Made by a program: the position numbers and the translations under genes. A DNA stretch of 64,000 bases from Yersinia canariae (lineage in GTDB: Bacteria; Pseudomonadota; Gammaproteobacteria; Enterobacterales; Enterobacteriaceae): the NCBI RefSeq assembly GCF_009831415.1, contig NZ_CP043727.1, positions 3,162,001 to 3,226,000 of the forward strand, read 5' to 3'. This document shows, one piece after another, positions 47,704-57,902 of the stretch. How positions within the stretch are numbered: position 1 is the stretch's first letter; every line of letters begins with the position of its first letter. The notes under the pieces were generated by a model, which was not told the origin of the DNA, searched no databases, and saw nothing but the letters and a program-made list of their open reading frames with translations.

Positions 47704-49716
47704 TTAAGATATGGCAATGAATTGCTGGCGCAACTGATGCACCTGATCGCGCAATTCTGCCGCTTGTTCGAACTCAAGATTTTGCGCGTGTGTGTACATC
47801 TTCGCTTCCAACTCACGGATTTTCTGGTCAAGCGCTTTCGGTGCCAAAGATTGGTAATCATGGGTATCAGCCACTTTACCGCCCCGCCCTTTCCCTTTAC
47901 CCCGGGTAGAAGGCTGGCCTAATTGCAGAATATCGCCGACCTTCTTATTAAGCCCCTGAGGGATAATACCGCGCTCTTCGTTGTAAGCTTGCTGCTTAGC
48001 CCGACGCCGCTCGGTTTCACCAATCGCTTTTTCCATTGAAGCCGTAATTCTATCGCCATAAAGAATAGCCTTACCATTGAGGTTACGTGCTGCGCGGCCA
48101 ATCGTCTGGATTAAGGAGCGCTCAGAACGCAGGAAACCTTCTTTATCGGCATCAAGGATGGCAACCAGAGAAACCTCCGGCATATCCAGCCCTTCTCGCA
48201 GTAAGTTGATGCCCACCAGCACATCAAACTCACCCAAACGCAAGTCACGGATAATTTCAACACGCTCAACAGTGTCAATATCTGAATGCAAGTAACGCAC
48301 CCGTGCGCCGTGCTCTTCCAGATATTCGGTTAAATCTTCCGCCATCCTTTTGGTTAGCGTAGTCACCAATACCCGTTCGTTTATGGCGGCTCGGATACGG
48401 ATTTCTGACAGTAAATCATCCACCTGCGTTGTGACGGGGCGAACTTCAATAAGTGGGTCGAGCAAGCCTGTTGGGCGCACAACTTGGTCGATAACATCAC
48501 CGCCGGATTTCTCCAGCTCATACTTGCCTGGGGTCGCGGAAACATAAATGGTTTGTGGTGCCAGCGCCTCAAACTCTTCAAAGCGCATTGGGCGGTTATC
48601 CAGTGCCGATGGCAGCCGGAAGCCATATTCCACCAGTGTTTCTTTCCGTGAGCGGTCCCCTTTATACATTCCGCCAATTTGTGGAATGGTGACGTGGGAT
48701 TCATCCACAATCAGCAAGCCGTCTGCCGGTAGGTAATCAAACAGGGTTGGCGGTGGCTCACCCGGCCCTCGTCCAGAAAGATAACGGGAGTAGTTTTCAA
48801 TACCAGAGCAGTAACCCAGCTCATTCATCATTTCCAGATCAAACTGCGTTCGTTGCGTAATCCGTTGTTCTTCAATCAATTTGTTGTTGGCTAATAGCAC
48901 TTGACGCCGCTCAGCCAGTTCAACTTTGATGTCTTCCATTGCCTGTAAAATACGCTCCCTTGGGGTAACGTAGTGGGTTTTAGGATAGACCGTAAAACGT
49001 GGAACCTCGTGCTGTAGCTGGCCAGTTAGCGGATCAAATATAGATAACCGCTCAACTTCCTCATCAAACAATTCAACCCGCAATGCCCATTCGTCAGATT
49101 CCGCCGGGAAGATGTCGATAACCTCGCCACGGACTCGGAAAGTGCCGCGCTGGAACACCTGATCATTGCGGCTATATTGTAATTCTGACAAGCGCCGCAA
49201 AATGGAGCGCTGATCAATTATCATGCCCTTGGTCAAATGCAGCATCATTTTCAGGTATAAATCGGGGTCACCCAAACCATAAATAGCGGAGACCGAGGCT
49301 ACCACCACGACATCGCGCCGCTCCAGTAGGGCTTTAGTCGCCGAGAGCCGCATTTGCTCGATATGCTCGTTTACAGAGGAATCTTTCTCGATAAAGGTAT
49401 CAGAGCTGGGAACATAAGCTTCAGGTTGATAATAATCATAATAGGAGACGAAATACTCCACCGCATTCTCGGGAAAGAACTCTTTCATCTCGCCATAAAG
49501 CTGCGCTGCCAATGTTTTATTGGGCGCTAACACCATCGTGGGCCGATTCAGGTCAGCAATAACATTAGCAACCGTAAAGGTTTTACCCGAGCCCGTCACC
49601 CCCAACAACGTCTGATGGGCCAACCCATTCTCCAGCCCCTCCTCCAACTTACGGATGGCTTCAGGCTGATCGCCTGCTGGTTTAAACTCAGAATGTAGTT
49701 TGAATAATTTACTCAT
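47704..49716 (-). CDS. uvrB: Excinuclease ABC subunit B
   Basis: 670 residues (Escherichia coli 673). Walker A GVTGSGKT (39-46), the damage-probing beta-hairpin [16 protein letters not shown] near residue 93, helicase motifs VDESH and [14 protein letters not shown], and the C-terminal UVR motif ([21 protein letters not shown] split). ATG 49716 begins [12 protein letters not shown] frame to 49827 adds 37 residues and would remove the SOS site from the leader. A LexA box lies 80 bases upstream. Confidence 0.96.
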   Translation of the reverse strand: MSKLFKLHSEFKPAGDQPEAIRKLEEGLENGLAHQTLLGVTGSGKTFTVANVIADLNRPTMVLAPNKTLAAQLYGEMKEFFPENAVEYFVSYYDYYQPEAYVPSSDTFIEKDSSVNEHIEQMRLSATKALLERRDVVVVASVSAIYGLGDPDLYLKMMLHLTKGMIIDQRSILRRLSELQYSRNDQVFQRGTFRVRGEVIDIFPAESDEWALRVELFDEEVERLSIFDPLTGQLQHEVPRFTVYPKTHYVTPRERILQAMEDIKVELAERRQVLLANNKLIEEQRITQRTQFDLEMMNELGYCSGIENYSRYLSGRGPGEPPPTLFDYLPADGLLIVDESHVTIPQIGGMYKGDRSRKETLVEYGFRLPSALDNRPMRFEEFEALAPQTIYVSATPGKYELEKSGGDVIDQVVRPTGLLDPLIEVRPVTTQVDDLLSEIRIRAAINERVLVTTLTKRMAEDLTEYLEEHGARVRYLHSDIDTVERVEIIRDLRLGEFDVLVGINLLREGLDMPEVSLVAILDADKEGFLRSERSLIQTIGRAARNLNGKAILYGDRITASMEKAIGETERRRAKQQAYNEERGIIPQGLNKKVGDILQLGQPSTRGKGKGRGGKVADTHDYQSLAPKALDQKIRELEAKMYTHAQNLEFEQAAELRDQVHQLRQQFIAIS

Positions 49717-49796
49717 GAATTCGCTACCCGCCGGAGAAATACAGACTGTCAGGAGGCTAATTATGAAAGCCCCATAGATTTTTGCCACCACTATGA

Positions 49797-49816
49797 TACT
49801 GGATATAAAACCAGCT
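49797..49816 (-). promoter_or_regulatory. LexA (SOS) box of uvrB
   Basis: AGCTGGTTTTATATCCAGTA on the minus strand has the CTG-N10-CAG core and is near the Escherichia coli uvrB box. A TATCAT -10 overlaps its right side. Centre about 90 bases from the start codon. Confidence 0.85.
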
Positions 49817-50116
49817 TCAAACACCAAATTGCCGAAATTTCTCTCACCGCCCTATTGTGTGCATTGTTACAGTGAGATATTGCGGGCATTTGCACCCTAA
49901 AAGTATTTTTATCCCCAGCCGTTAACATAAACGTATTATCGACGTGTTTATTGATTAAAGATTATCCATCTATGTCGGCTATATTTTTTGAGCGCTTGAT
50001 TTAAATTAACTTATTGAAAATAAAAAATATTTTTAAAAAGTCGAGAATCCGGACAACACGAGTGGAAGCCGCGCCCGCTCTCGCCTGCCATCAGTTTTCT
50101 ATCGCTAATGCACAAG

Positions 50117-50141
50117 GTTATCCACAGGAATGGTGGATAAC
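50117..50141. promoter_or_regulatory. Inverted pair of DnaA boxes
   Basis: GTTATCCAC (50117-50125) and GTGGATAAC (50133-50141) form a perfect 9-base inverted repeat with a 7-base spacer. The left unit gives a perfect consensus box TTATCCACA; the right differs at one base. In Escherichia coli DnaA binds near the uvrB upstream promoter P3, so this may be the Yersinia counterpart. Confidence 0.6.
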
Positions 50142-50262
50142 TCATTCAACCCCATAAGGGCCGCGTGTTGGCGAAAAGCAAAGCTTAACGACGAAATAGT
50201 GACAAACTGGCTTTTTTAGTGTTTTTTTTACATTTTTATTTCACCGCATATTTCAATAAGTG

Positions 50263-50291
50263 CTAACAAATTCATTTGCTAATTCTATAAT
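50263..50291 (+). promoter_or_regulatory. Predicted promoter upstream of the orphan ATPase
   Basis: CTAACA (4 of 6 to the -35) and TATAAT (50286-50291) with 17 bases between. Transcription would start near 50298. Confidence 0.5.
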
Positions 50292-50317
50292 TTCAGCTCC
50301 CTCCACCGGCGAATTCA

Positions 50318-50345
50318 GCCGCCGTCTGAGTGCGGCCTTTTTATT
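50318..50345 (+). terminator. Terminator-like hairpin just after the promoter
   Basis: GCCGC (50318-50322) pairs with GCGGC (50332-50336), followed by CTTTTTATT. An overlapping hairpin CGGC-GAATTCA-GCCG can form instead. The pair looks like an attenuator or a tiny RNA of about 45 bases. Confidence 0.5.
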
Positions 50346-50669
50346 GCACCATTATCGGCTTTAAAGCACTGCTTAAGTGCAAGAAACTCCCGCTCAGCCG
50401 ACCTTGTGTGAAGGCTTTGTCAGTTTTAGTTTATCCTCGCACGCCAAAACCATTTACAGCCCGTTAACATACATCTTTTGCCTCGACTCGTGGCAACTTG
50501 GCCCAAGAGTTGCTTGATACATAGACATTCGCAACCACTCGTTAGAAATGTGGTGTTTTATGCTGTGCTGCCGCTACCAGGTATGCAGATTTGCTGGTTA
50601 ATCCTTCACTAGCCGTTACAGAACACCGGGATACCTGTGAATAACTGAGATCGACTGAGGAGAGCACTG

Positions 50670-51380
50670 ATGCTGAGTTTAACCGCTGTAAATCAATACT
50701 ATGGTCAGAATCATATCCTTTGGGATATCAATCTGGAGATTCCTCGCGGCCAATGTACCTGTTTGATTGGCCGTAACGGCGTAGGGAAAACCACATTAAT
50801 CAATTGCATCATGGGCCATTTGCCGATTAAGAGTGGCACCATGACCTGGCAACCTAACCATGAACCCCCGCAGAATTTGCTACAGCAACCCGTCGAGGGG
50901 CGCACGGCTCTTGGCATCGGCTATGTCCCGCAAGGGCAGCAGATATTCTCCCAACTGAGTGTTGAGGAAAATATGTTGATAGCCGTGTTGGCTGGCCGCC
51001 ATAAATCGCGCCATATTCCCGGCTGGGTTTTTGAGTTGTTTCCGCTGTTATATGACAAACGCCGCCAACGGGGTGGGGAACTGACTCGCAATCAACAACA
51101 ACAATTGGCTATTGCCCGGGCATTGGTGGCCGAACCGGAGTTACTTATCCTTGATGAACCGGGCAACGGCACATTACCTCCCCTAAATGAAGATATCGGT
51201 AATATCTTGCATCAGCTCAGTCGTGGCCTTGGCATGACAGTGTTATTAGTTGAGCATCGGCTCCCCTTTATTCAACATGTTGCGGACAGATTTTGCCTGA
51301 TGGCAGGGGGAAGAAATGTGGCGCAAGGGACGTTAGATCAGTTGGATGAAAATATGATTATTGAGCATTTGGCCAGTTGA
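50670..51380 (+). CDS. Orphan UrtE/LivF-like ABC ATPase with changed signature motif
   Basis: 236 residues, clearly a paralogue of the UrtE at 14620-15318 (opening MLSLTAVNQYYGQNHIL against MLQVNELDQYYGGSHIL). Walker A GRNGVGKTT (34-42), Q-loop YVPQGQQIF, Walker B LLILDEP and H196 (VEHRLPF) are intact. The signature is ELTRNQQQQ (137-145) instead of LSGGQQQQ, and the D-loop is GNGTLPPLN instead of EGIQPS. It lies alone between uvrB and bioD, opposite to both, with no permease gene nearby. GGAG precedes the ATG. Confidence 0.85.
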   Translation: MLSLTAVNQYYGQNHILWDINLEIPRGQCTCLIGRNGVGKTTLINCIMGHLPIKSGTMTWQPNHEPPQNLLQQPVEGRTALGIGYVPQGQQIFSQLSVEENMLIAVLAGRHKSRHIPGWVFELFPLLYDKRRQRGGELTRNQQQQLAIARALVAEPELLILDEPGNGTLPPLNEDIGNILHQLSRGLGMTVLLVEHRLPFIQHVADRFCLMAGGRNVAQGTLDQLDENMIIEHLAS

Positions 51381-51429
51381 TATGACTCAAGACCGCGCCC
51401 CACAGCAGCATATTTGCGCAAGAAATTAT

Positions 51430-51456
51430 GGGCTAATACCCGTTATTAGCCCTTTT
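51430..51456 (+). terminator. Rho-independent terminator of the orphan ATPase
   Basis: GGGCTAATA (51430-51438) pairs with TATTAGCCC (51444-51452) around CCCGT, followed by TTTT. It separates the ATPase from the convergent bioD. Confidence 0.85.
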
Positions 51457-51483
51457 CGTCACCAAATGGTCAAAAAAACGTAT

Positions 51484-52188
51484 TTACTTTCCCGCAGCCA
51501 GTAAGCTCAAATCCAGATAGTGACCAAGACCGCCCGGCTGTATGGTGGGGCAAGCAGCAAGATTTGGCAGATGAGGAATCACTCCCAATAACGGCGCGCT
51601 AATCATCCGTGTTAGTGTTGCCAGGTACTCGGCTTGCCGCCTGCCAGCAGGTATCACCTCATTCGCGACCCACCCCACCAAGGGCAGCCCCGCCTGCTGA
51701 ACAGCCAAGGCCGTCAACAATGCATGATTGATACACCCCAGCTTTACACCAACGACCATAATCACCGGTAATTGTTCCTGCTGCACCCAATCAGCAAAAG
51801 TTGCTTGGGCAGACAGTGGCGTAAACCACCCCCCCGCGCCCTCGACCAAGATCCAATCCGCCGATTGCTCCAACTGCCGCAATCCTTCAGATAAGACAGG
51901 CAAATGAATATCCTGCCCTTCACTTACGCTGGCAATGTGTGGTGAGGTCGCCTCCCGCAGAGTCAGCGGATTCACCTGAGCATAAGACAATGCTTGAGTG
52001 CTGTTAGCCTGTAATGCCAGGGCATCACTGTTACGCAAACCATCAGCCGTCATCTGACTACCCGACGCGACCGGTTTATAACCGGCAGTACGATAGCCCT
52101 CAAGGGCTGCAGCTTGCAGTAATGCGCAACTGGCCACAGTCTTACCGACATCAGTATCAGTGCCAGTGATAAACCAACGTTTAATCAC
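51484..52188 (-). CDS. bioD: Dethiobiotin synthetase
   Basis: 234 residues. Walker A-like FITGTDTDVGKTVASCAL, GYKPVASGS and WILVEGAGGWFTPLS with LPVIMVVGVKLGCINHA are family hallmarks. I choose GTG 52188: GGGGT lies eight bases before it and the result ([11 protein letters not shown]) fits Escherichia coli BioD; an ATG five codons upstream is possible. It overlaps bioC by 8 bases. Confidence 0.94.
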   Translation of the reverse strand: MIKRWFITGTDTDVGKTVASCALLQAAALEGYRTAGYKPVASGSQMTADGLRNSDALALQANSTQALSYAQVNPLTLREATSPHIASVSEGQDIHLPVLSEGLRQLEQSADWILVEGAGGWFTPLSAQATFADWVQQEQLPVIMVVGVKLGCINHALLTALAVQQAGLPLVGWVANEVIPAGRRQAEYLATLTRMISAPLLGVIPHLPNLAACPTIQPGGLGHYLDLSLLAAGK

Positions 52189-52993
52189 GATAGATAACCC
52201 CATAAACTAAATGGTAACTCAGCGGGTAGTTGCCGGATTGCGTGTTATAAGCGCGCTGCAAGGCCATTAGGCGCTCGCGGCCACTCAATCCCGGCTCACG
52301 CCCCTGATGCAAATGCGTGGCACCAATGCCCTGTAATGAGCGCATAAGCGCTATTACATTCGGAAATTGCAGTTGATACAACTGCGGTGTCAGGGTGTGT
52401 CGATAACCCTGACAAGCTGCGCCAATGTGCTGAAATGTGAGGAAATCATTCACATGACGCTTGCCATCAACCTGTTGCCACGCCCGCCCTAACTCATCAA
52501 GGGAGCCGTTGGCTAAAGTAGAAAACAGAATAATCCCTCCCGGCCGTGTCACCCGGTACAGCTCCCCCAACGCGGCGTGTAAATCAGCACACCACTGCAC
52601 GGCTAAGTTACTAAAACAGAGATCAACTGATTGATCTGGCAGCGGAATATTTTCAATATCCCCGAGAAGATAGTCATCTGCGGCCTGGTGCTGGCGGGCG
52701 TGTTCTAACATACCGGAGGCCAGATCCAATGCGATGACATGCTTACCCCGCTCACGCCACAGGCGGCTGAAATGCCCGGTGCCACAGCCCGCATCCAATA
52801 CTGATATCCCGGGATGCTGAGCGCCGAGAGCCAGCAAGGTATCCCCGGTTTCCCGCTGTAAATTAGCAGCCGAATCGTAACGGCTTGCAGCACGGCTAAA
52901 GGCCGCCGCAATCGCCGGTTTGTTCACTTTGGGCTGCTTAATTGCTGGCTGATGACCCGCAGCCGACTGCAAGTGTTCAGTGGCAAACGCCAT
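52181..52993 (-). CDS. bioC: Malonyl-ACP O-methyltransferase BioC
   Basis: 270 residues, SAM-dependent methyltransferase. Motif [13 protein letters not shown], motif II area [10 protein letters not shown], post-motif [18 protein letters not shown]. It methylates malonyl-ACP to let fatty-acid synthesis make pimelate. ATG 52993 ([10 protein letters not shown]) lies within the end of bioF (17-base overlap); a longer frame adds 16 unlikely residues. An N-terminal stretch of about 25 residues is longer than in Escherichia coli. Confidence 0.93.
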   Translation of the reverse strand: MAFATEHLQSAAGHQPAIKQPKVNKPAIAAAFSRAASRYDSAANLQRETGDTLLALGAQHPGISVLDAGCGTGHFSRLWRERGKHVIALDLASGMLEHARQHQAADDYLLGDIENIPLPDQSVDLCFSNLAVQWCADLHAALGELYRVTRPGGIILFSTLANGSLDELGRAWQQVDGKRHVNDFLTFQHIGAACQGYRHTLTPQLYQLQFPNVIALMRSLQGIGATHLHQGREPGLSGRERLMALQRAYNTQSGNYPLSYHLVYGVIYRD

Positions 52994-54128
52994 GCAACAC
53001 CTCCAGCAGTTGGTCGATATCATCACTTTGATGTGCCGCACTTAGGGTAATGCGTAACCTGGCCCCACCCGGAGGAACGGTCGGCGGGCGAATCGCGGTA
53101 ACCCATAATCCCGCCGCGCGCAGTTGCTCCGCCAATGCTACTGTCTGTTGATTGTCACCGACCCACAGCGGCTGGATGGCGGTTTCAGATGCCCCTAGTT
53201 GCAACGGCAAATCTGCCGCACCGCGACGAAATTGTGCAATGCGTTGCTGAAGCTGTTGGCGCAAATCATCACCTTGCTGAATGCGCAATAATGCTGTTTG
53301 CAAAGCATAGGCCTGTGCTGGCGGCATCGCGGTGCTGTAAATCAGGTGACGGGCATACTGCACCAGATATTCGGCTACAGGCTCCTGACACAAGACTGCC
53401 GCGCCGCTTAATCCAAATGCCTTACCAAACGTGACCACCAACAGTTCGGGCTTAATACCTTGCAGCCAGCAACTGCCGCGCCCCGCAGCGCCCCGCACCC
53501 CAATGCCATGCGCATCATCCACTAACAACCAGCCGCCCGCCGGCGCAATGTGTTGCTGTAAATCCACCAGCGGCGCACTGTCACCGTCCATGCTAAAAAT
53601 ACCTTCAGTGACCACCAAGGTTTGTCCTGAACACGGCTTATTGAGCAGCTTTTGCAGTGAATCGGCTTGATTATGGGTAAAACGCCGCAATTGAGCTGGC
53701 GAGTGCGTTGCGGCCTCGAGCAAAGAAGCGTGACTGAGTTTATCGGCCAGAATTCGATCATCAGCAGCGGTTAACGCCGCCAATACCGCCTGATTTGCGG
53801 CATAGCCGGAGATAAACAATAAAGCCCGTGGGTAACCCAGCCAGTCAGCTAATTGTTGTTCAAATTGGGCATGAGGCCGACTATAGCCCGTCACATGGCC
53901 GGAACCGCCGCTCCCCACGCCATAGCGCTGCGCCCCTTGCTGCCAGGCCGCAATCACCTCAGCATCTTGACTTAACCCCAAGTAATCATTGCTGGAAAAG
54001 TTGAGATATCGCCGCGTGTCAGTGTGTAACCAGCGGCCATTAGCGCCGTCATTCATCTGGCGGGAACGATAGGCCGCCGTCTCGCGCCGCTGTTGCAAGC
54101 CGCGTTCTATCTTGTTTTGCCAGCTCAT
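52977..54128 (-). CDS. bioF: 8-amino-7-oxononanoate synthase
   Basis: 383 residues, PLP enzyme of the alpha-oxoamine synthase family. [34 protein letters not shown] and the PLP lysine in [10 protein letters not shown] are present. It joins pimeloyl-ACP and alanine. It overlaps bioB (ATGA). Confidence 0.95.
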   Translation of the reverse strand: MSWQNKIERGLQQRRETAAYRSRQMNDGANGRWLHTDTRRYLNFSSNDYLGLSQDAEVIAAWQQGAQRYGVGSGGSGHVTGYSRPHAQFEQQLADWLGYPRALLFISGYAANQAVLAALTAADDRILADKLSHASLLEAATHSPAQLRRFTHNQADSLQKLLNKPCSGQTLVVTEGIFSMDGDSAPLVDLQQHIAPAGGWLLVDDAHGIGVRGAAGRGSCWLQGIKPELLVVTFGKAFGLSGAAVLCQEPVAEYLVQYARHLIYSTAMPPAQAYALQTALLRIQQGDDLRQQLQQRIAQFRRGAADLPLQLGASETAIQPLWVGDNQQTVALAEQLRAAGLWVTAIRPPTVPPGGARLRITLSAAHQSDDIDQLLEVLHGVCH

Positions 54129-55180
54129 CAGACAGCCGCGTTATAAAATTGAACATTGTCTCCGGGCAAGGAGTCGCCGTGCAATAATTGCGCCGTCAGA
54201 GCTTGCTGCTGTTCACGATCGCCATGATCGGTTGCCGTCTGTTGCGGGTTCAGCCCCAACTTACGGAACAGTTGTAAATCTTTGTCTTCTTCTGGATTCG
54301 GCGTGGTGAGCAATTTGCAACCATAAAAAATGGAGTTGGCCCCGGCCATAAAACACATGGCCTGCGTCTGCTCATTCATTTGCTCACGGCCGGCGGAAAG
54401 CCGCACATAGGAGGTTGGCATCATGATGCGGGCTATCGCAATGGTGCGAATGAAGTCGAAAGCATCCACATCCTCATTGTTTTCCAGTGGCGTTCCTTTC
54501 ACTTTGACCAGCATATTGATTGGCACACTTTCCGGGGGGGTTGGCAAATTCGCCAGTTGCACCAGCAACCCGGCACGGTCACGAACAGTTTCTCCCAGCC
54601 CAACAATCCCACCGGAACAGACTTTGATGCCCGCATCACGGACTTCACTCAGGGTATCAAGCCGCTCCTGATAACTGCGGGTGGTGACGATGCTGCCATA
54701 AAATTCCGGCGAGGTATCGAGATTGTGATTGTAATAATCCAGCCCAGCTTCGGCCAATCGGTGGGCTTGTTGCTTATCCAACGTACCGAGTGTCATGCAA
54801 GTTTCCATGCCCATCGCTTTGACACCTTCGACCATTTGTTGCAGGTAAGGCATATCGCGCTCATGAGGGTTTTTCCAGGCCGCTCCCATACAGAAACGGG
54901 TTGAACCCGCAGCTTTGGCTTTTTTCGCTGACGCCAACACTTGCTCGACTTGCATTAATCGCTCGCTTTCCAAGCCGGTCTTGTAGCGCGAACTTTGTGG
55001 ACAATATTTACAATCTTCCGGGCAAGCACCGGTTTTAATCGACAACAAAGTGCTGACTTGAACTTGGCGCGGATCAAAATGCTGGCGGTGAATTTGCTGA
55101 GCTTCAAACAATAAATCTAACAAGGGTTTTTCAAACAGGGCTTGGGCTTGCCCGACTGTCCAGCGAATATAATTTGCCAT
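54128..55180 (-). CDS. bioB: Biotin synthase
   Basis: 350 residues, radical SAM. The 4Fe-4S motif is CxxxCxxC in CPEDCKYC; the 2Fe-2S ligands lie in [18 protein letters not shown] and [12 protein letters not shown], with the arginine of VRLSAGRE. It inserts sulphur into dethiobiotin. First gene of bioBFCD and divergent from bioA across a BirA operator. Confidence 0.96.
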   Translation of the reverse strand: MANYIRWTVGQAQALFEKPLLDLLFEAQQIHRQHFDPRQVQVSTLLSIKTGACPEDCKYCPQSSRYKTGLESERLMQVEQVLASAKKAKAAGSTRFCMGAAWKNPHERDMPYLQQMVEGVKAMGMETCMTLGTLDKQQAHRLAEAGLDYYNHNLDTSPEFYGSIVTTRSYQERLDTLSEVRDAGIKVCSGGIVGLGETVRDRAGLLVQLANLPTPPESVPINMLVKVKGTPLENNEDVDAFDFIRTIAIARIMMPTSYVRLSAGREQMNEQTQAMCFMAGANSIFYGCKLLTTPNPEEDKDLQLFRKLGLNPQQTATDHGDREQQQALTAQLLHGDSLPGDNVQFYNAAV

Positions 55181-55236
55181 TACGGCTTCTCCAACGAAGA
55201 GAAAAAAGTGTCGTCAGTGTAAATAAACTCGATATA

Positions 55237-55270
55237 CTGTCAACCATTCTTGCATCAATTTGGTTTACAA
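55237..55270. promoter_or_regulatory. BirA (biotin) operator between bioB and bioA
   Basis: Left half CTGTCAACC (7 of 9 to TTGTAAACC) and right half GGTTTACAA (9 of 9) are 16 bases apart, the same spacing as the Escherichia coli bioO. Biotinyl-5'-AMP-bound BirA would repress both divergent transcripts. Confidence 0.8.
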
Positions 55271-55279
55271 CAAATTCTC

Positions 55280-56557
55280 ATGACACCTTCTGACCTGGCT
55301 TTTGACCAACGCCACATCTGGCATCCCTACACGTCAATGACCGACCCGCTGCCCTGCTATCCAGTCGTCGCGGCCGACGGGGTTGAGCTACAACTGGCAG
55401 ACGGTCGACGGCTGATTGATGGCATGTCGTCATGGTGGGCAGCTATTCACGGATACAATCACCCGGCACTGAATCAGGCAGCCCATCAGCAGTTGGATAA
55501 AATGTCGCATGTGATGTTTGGCGGTATCACCCATCCGCCGGCGGTAAAACTGTGCCAACAGTTAGTCGCCATAACTCCCCCGACGCTGGAATGTGTGTTT
55601 TTAGCTGATTCTGGCTCGGTAGCGGTAGAAGTTGCCCTGAAAATGGCACTGCAATACTGGCAGGCAAAAGGCGAACGGCGGCAGCGTATTTTAACTCTGC
55701 GCCATGGCTATCATGGCGACACCTTCGGCGCGATGTCAGTCTGTGATCCGCAAAATTCCATGCACAGTTTGTATCAGGGGTATTTAGCTGAAAATCTGTT
55801 CGCCACCGCGCCACAATGCCGCTTCGATGAGGACTGGGATCCTGAGGACATCACTGATTTTGCTGCACTGATAGCGAAACATTCCGGCGAGATTGCGGCC
55901 GTAATTTTAGAGCCCATCGTGCAAGGTGCGGGCGGGATGCGTATCTACCATCCCAACTATTTGCGTGAGGTTAGAGCACTCTGTGATCAGCATAAAATTT
56001 TGTTGATTGCTGATGAAATTGCCACCGGTTTTGGCCGCACCGGTAAACTTTTTGCCTGTGAACATGCGCAAATCGTGCCGGATATTCTTTGCCTGGGCAA
56101 GGCTCTCACTGGGGGATATCTGACTTTATCTGCCACATTGACCACCCGGAATGTCGCGGAAACTATCAGTAATGGTGATGCCGGGTGCTTTATGCACGGC
56201 CCGACATTTATGGCAAATCCACTGGCTTGCGCGGTCGCCTCAGCCAGTCTGAACCTGTTGGCAGAGAATCGCTGGCAACAGCAAGTTTGCAGCATAGAAA
56301 CTCAATTGAAACGCGCATTACTGCCATTGGCGGAGCATAAAACGGTGGCGGATGTCCGAGTACTAGGGGCCATCGGGGTAGTGGAAATGAAAGAGCCGGT
56401 TAACGTCGCCCGCCTGCAACGCGGTTTTGTCGAGCACGGGGTGTGGATCAGGCCATTTGGCAAGCTGATTTACCTGATGCCACCTTATATTATTCCGCCA
56501 GAAGCATTATCGCGACTGACAGATGCAGTGGCGTCAGCGGTGGTAAGTGCCCATTAG
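55280..56557 (+). CDS. bioA: Adenosylmethionine-8-amino-7-oxononanoate aminotransferase
   Basis: 425 residues, class III PLP aminotransferase. [12 protein letters not shown] opens the family, [48 protein letters not shown] and the PLP lysine in [11 protein letters not shown] follow. It uses S-adenosylmethionine as the amino donor. ATG 55280 (MTPSDLAFD) is ten codons after a TTG in frame and overlaps the operator edge, as in relatives. Confidence 0.95.
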   Translation: MTPSDLAFDQRHIWHPYTSMTDPLPCYPVVAADGVELQLADGRRLIDGMSSWWAAIHGYNHPALNQAAHQQLDKMSHVMFGGITHPPAVKLCQQLVAITPPTLECVFLADSGSVAVEVALKMALQYWQAKGERRQRILTLRHGYHGDTFGAMSVCDPQNSMHSLYQGYLAENLFATAPQCRFDEDWDPEDITDFAALIAKHSGEIAAVILEPIVQGAGGMRIYHPNYLREVRALCDQHKILLIADEIATGFGRTGKLFACEHAQIVPDILCLGKALTGGYLTLSATLTTRNVAETISNGDAGCFMHGPTFMANPLACAVASASLNLLAENRWQQQVCSIETQLKRALLPLAEHKTVADVRVLGAIGVVEMKEPVNVARLQRGFVEHGVWIRPFGKLIYLMPPYIIPPEALSRLTDAVASAVVSAH

Positions 56558-56579
56558 AAAAATGACCTTATTGGCGTCA

Positions 56580-56680
56580 TTGTCGCCGTCAGTTTGGATG
56601 CGGACAGCGCACAGTAACCGGAGCGTACGCAAAGTACGTGAGGATTACGAGCACTGCCCAGATTCAAAATGGCAAGTAAA
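56580..56680. repeat. Candidate intergenic repeat between bioA and pgl
   Basis: A GC-rich block with an internal stem CGTAC-GCAAA-GTACG (56624-56638) and the phrases GGAGCGTACGCAAAGTACGT and GATTACGAGCACTGCCCAG that I associate with dispersed enterobacterial repeats. It is the only copy in the window, so repetition cannot be shown here. Confidence 0.4.
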
Positions 56681-56685
56681 ATAGC

Positions 56686-57681
56686 CTATTTCGCCAATAT
56701 ACTGACCCACATTGGGCCTTTACCAACCGGATAGCGGTTTAATGTCGTCAACTGACCGCTGTTCTGATCGATTCGATACACTTCGATATGATCCGATTTC
56801 TGACCAGAAGAAATAAGGAAGTTACCGCTGTGGTCGATATTAAAACCGCGCGGTTGTGCTTCAGTCTGATGATGCCCGACCAATGCAATCTCACGCCCGT
56901 CTTCAGAAACACTGAAAATGCCCAACAAGCTGGCGGTCCGGTCGCTAATATACAAATGACGGCCATTTGGGGTGATGTGAATATCTGCCGCCCAACGGGT
57001 ATCAGTAAAATCAGCAGGCATGGCATCCAGTGTTTGAATAATCTTGTATTCCTGGCCGTTATTGCTGATTTGGTATACATCTACCGAACTGTTCAGCTCA
57101 TTCACGCAGTAAGCCACTTGATGATTTGGATGGAAAGCCATGTGACGTGGGCCAGCACCTGCAGCAACAGTGACATCCGTCTGCGCATGCGGGGTCAGGT
57201 TGCCATCAATGCTTAAGTCAAATAAACGCACTTTGTCTTCTTTCAAACAAGGTACTAATAGGATTTGATTGGTTGGGTCAATATTTGCCGAGTGCGGCGC
57301 TGGCAAATCATTAATCTGTTGAATAGGTGCCTGTACCACACCATGCTCATCAATAGGGCTGATGCTGACGCAGTTGAAGCTGTAAGAAGCTGAGAACAGG
57401 AAACGGCCTTGTAAATCCGTGCCAATATGAGTCGGGCTGCCCGGCAGCGGTGCCATACCGGCGGCGGTCAAGGTGCCGTCATCACCAATGTTATAGCTGA
57501 CAATGCCAAAATCAGGGCGAACGCCAACATACAGATGACGCTGGTTCGGATTGATAGTCATTGGCTGCACCTGACCCGGCGCTTCCACCGTTTGCAGTAA
57601 GGTTAACTCACCGGCGGAACCTAATTGCCAGACATGAATCTGCTGACTGTCTGGGCTTGCCACGTAAACCACTTGCTTCAT
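56686..57681 (-). CDS. pgl: 6-phosphogluconolactonase
   Basis: 331 residues, seven-bladed beta-propeller of the Lactonase family (PF10282): repeated blades such as [51 protein letters not shown] and [15 protein letters not shown]. It opens the lactone of the pentose phosphate pathway in the cytoplasm. Same length and position relative to ybhA as in Escherichia coli. It reads divergently from ybhA. Confidence 0.94.
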   Translation of the reverse strand: MKQVVYVASPDSQQIHVWQLGSAGELTLLQTVEAPGQVQPMTINPNQRHLYVGVRPDFGIVSYNIGDDGTLTAAGMAPLPGSPTHIGTDLQGRFLFSASYSFNCVSISPIDEHGVVQAPIQQINDLPAPHSANIDPTNQILLVPCLKEDKVRLFDLSIDGNLTPHAQTDVTVAAGAGPRHMAFHPNHQVAYCVNELNSSVDVYQISNNGQEYKIIQTLDAMPADFTDTRWAADIHITPNGRHLYISDRTASLLGIFSVSEDGREIALVGHHQTEAQPRGFNIDHSGNFLISSGQKSDHIEVYRIDQNSGQLTTLNRYPVGKGPMWVSILAK

Positions 57682-57902
57682 CTTTACTCCTTAGTCGAGC
57701 CGGTTGGGCAGTTCTATTAGCACATTATTTATGCCCTAGATAATACAACAGTCCGCTGTCACGCGGCTCAAAATTTATCCTGCTTATTTTTAACCGATTA
57801 TGCTACTCATTCCCAAGCCCGGTTTAATCAGCCTGCTATCCGGTGTACCATCAGAAAATACTATTCAAACATATTATTTCTCGCCTTGGGATTAGAATCA
57901 CT

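Larger units (their letters stand above)
49817..50669. other. Long intergenic region uvrB - orphan ATPase
   Basis: About 850 bases without a supported gene. It holds the inverted DnaA boxes (50117-50141), a predicted plus-strand promoter (50263-50291), a short terminator (50318-50345), and about 320 bases of leader before the ATPase gene. A hairpin GCACT-GCTTA-AGTGC lies near 50366. In Escherichia coli uvrB is followed directly by bioD, so this whole part is extra. Confidence 0.6.

Noticed and set aside
50117..50141. A replication origin
   Set aside because: Only two DnaA boxes, no DNA-unwinding AT-rich repeat with GATC clusters, and no mioC/gidA or dnaA context.
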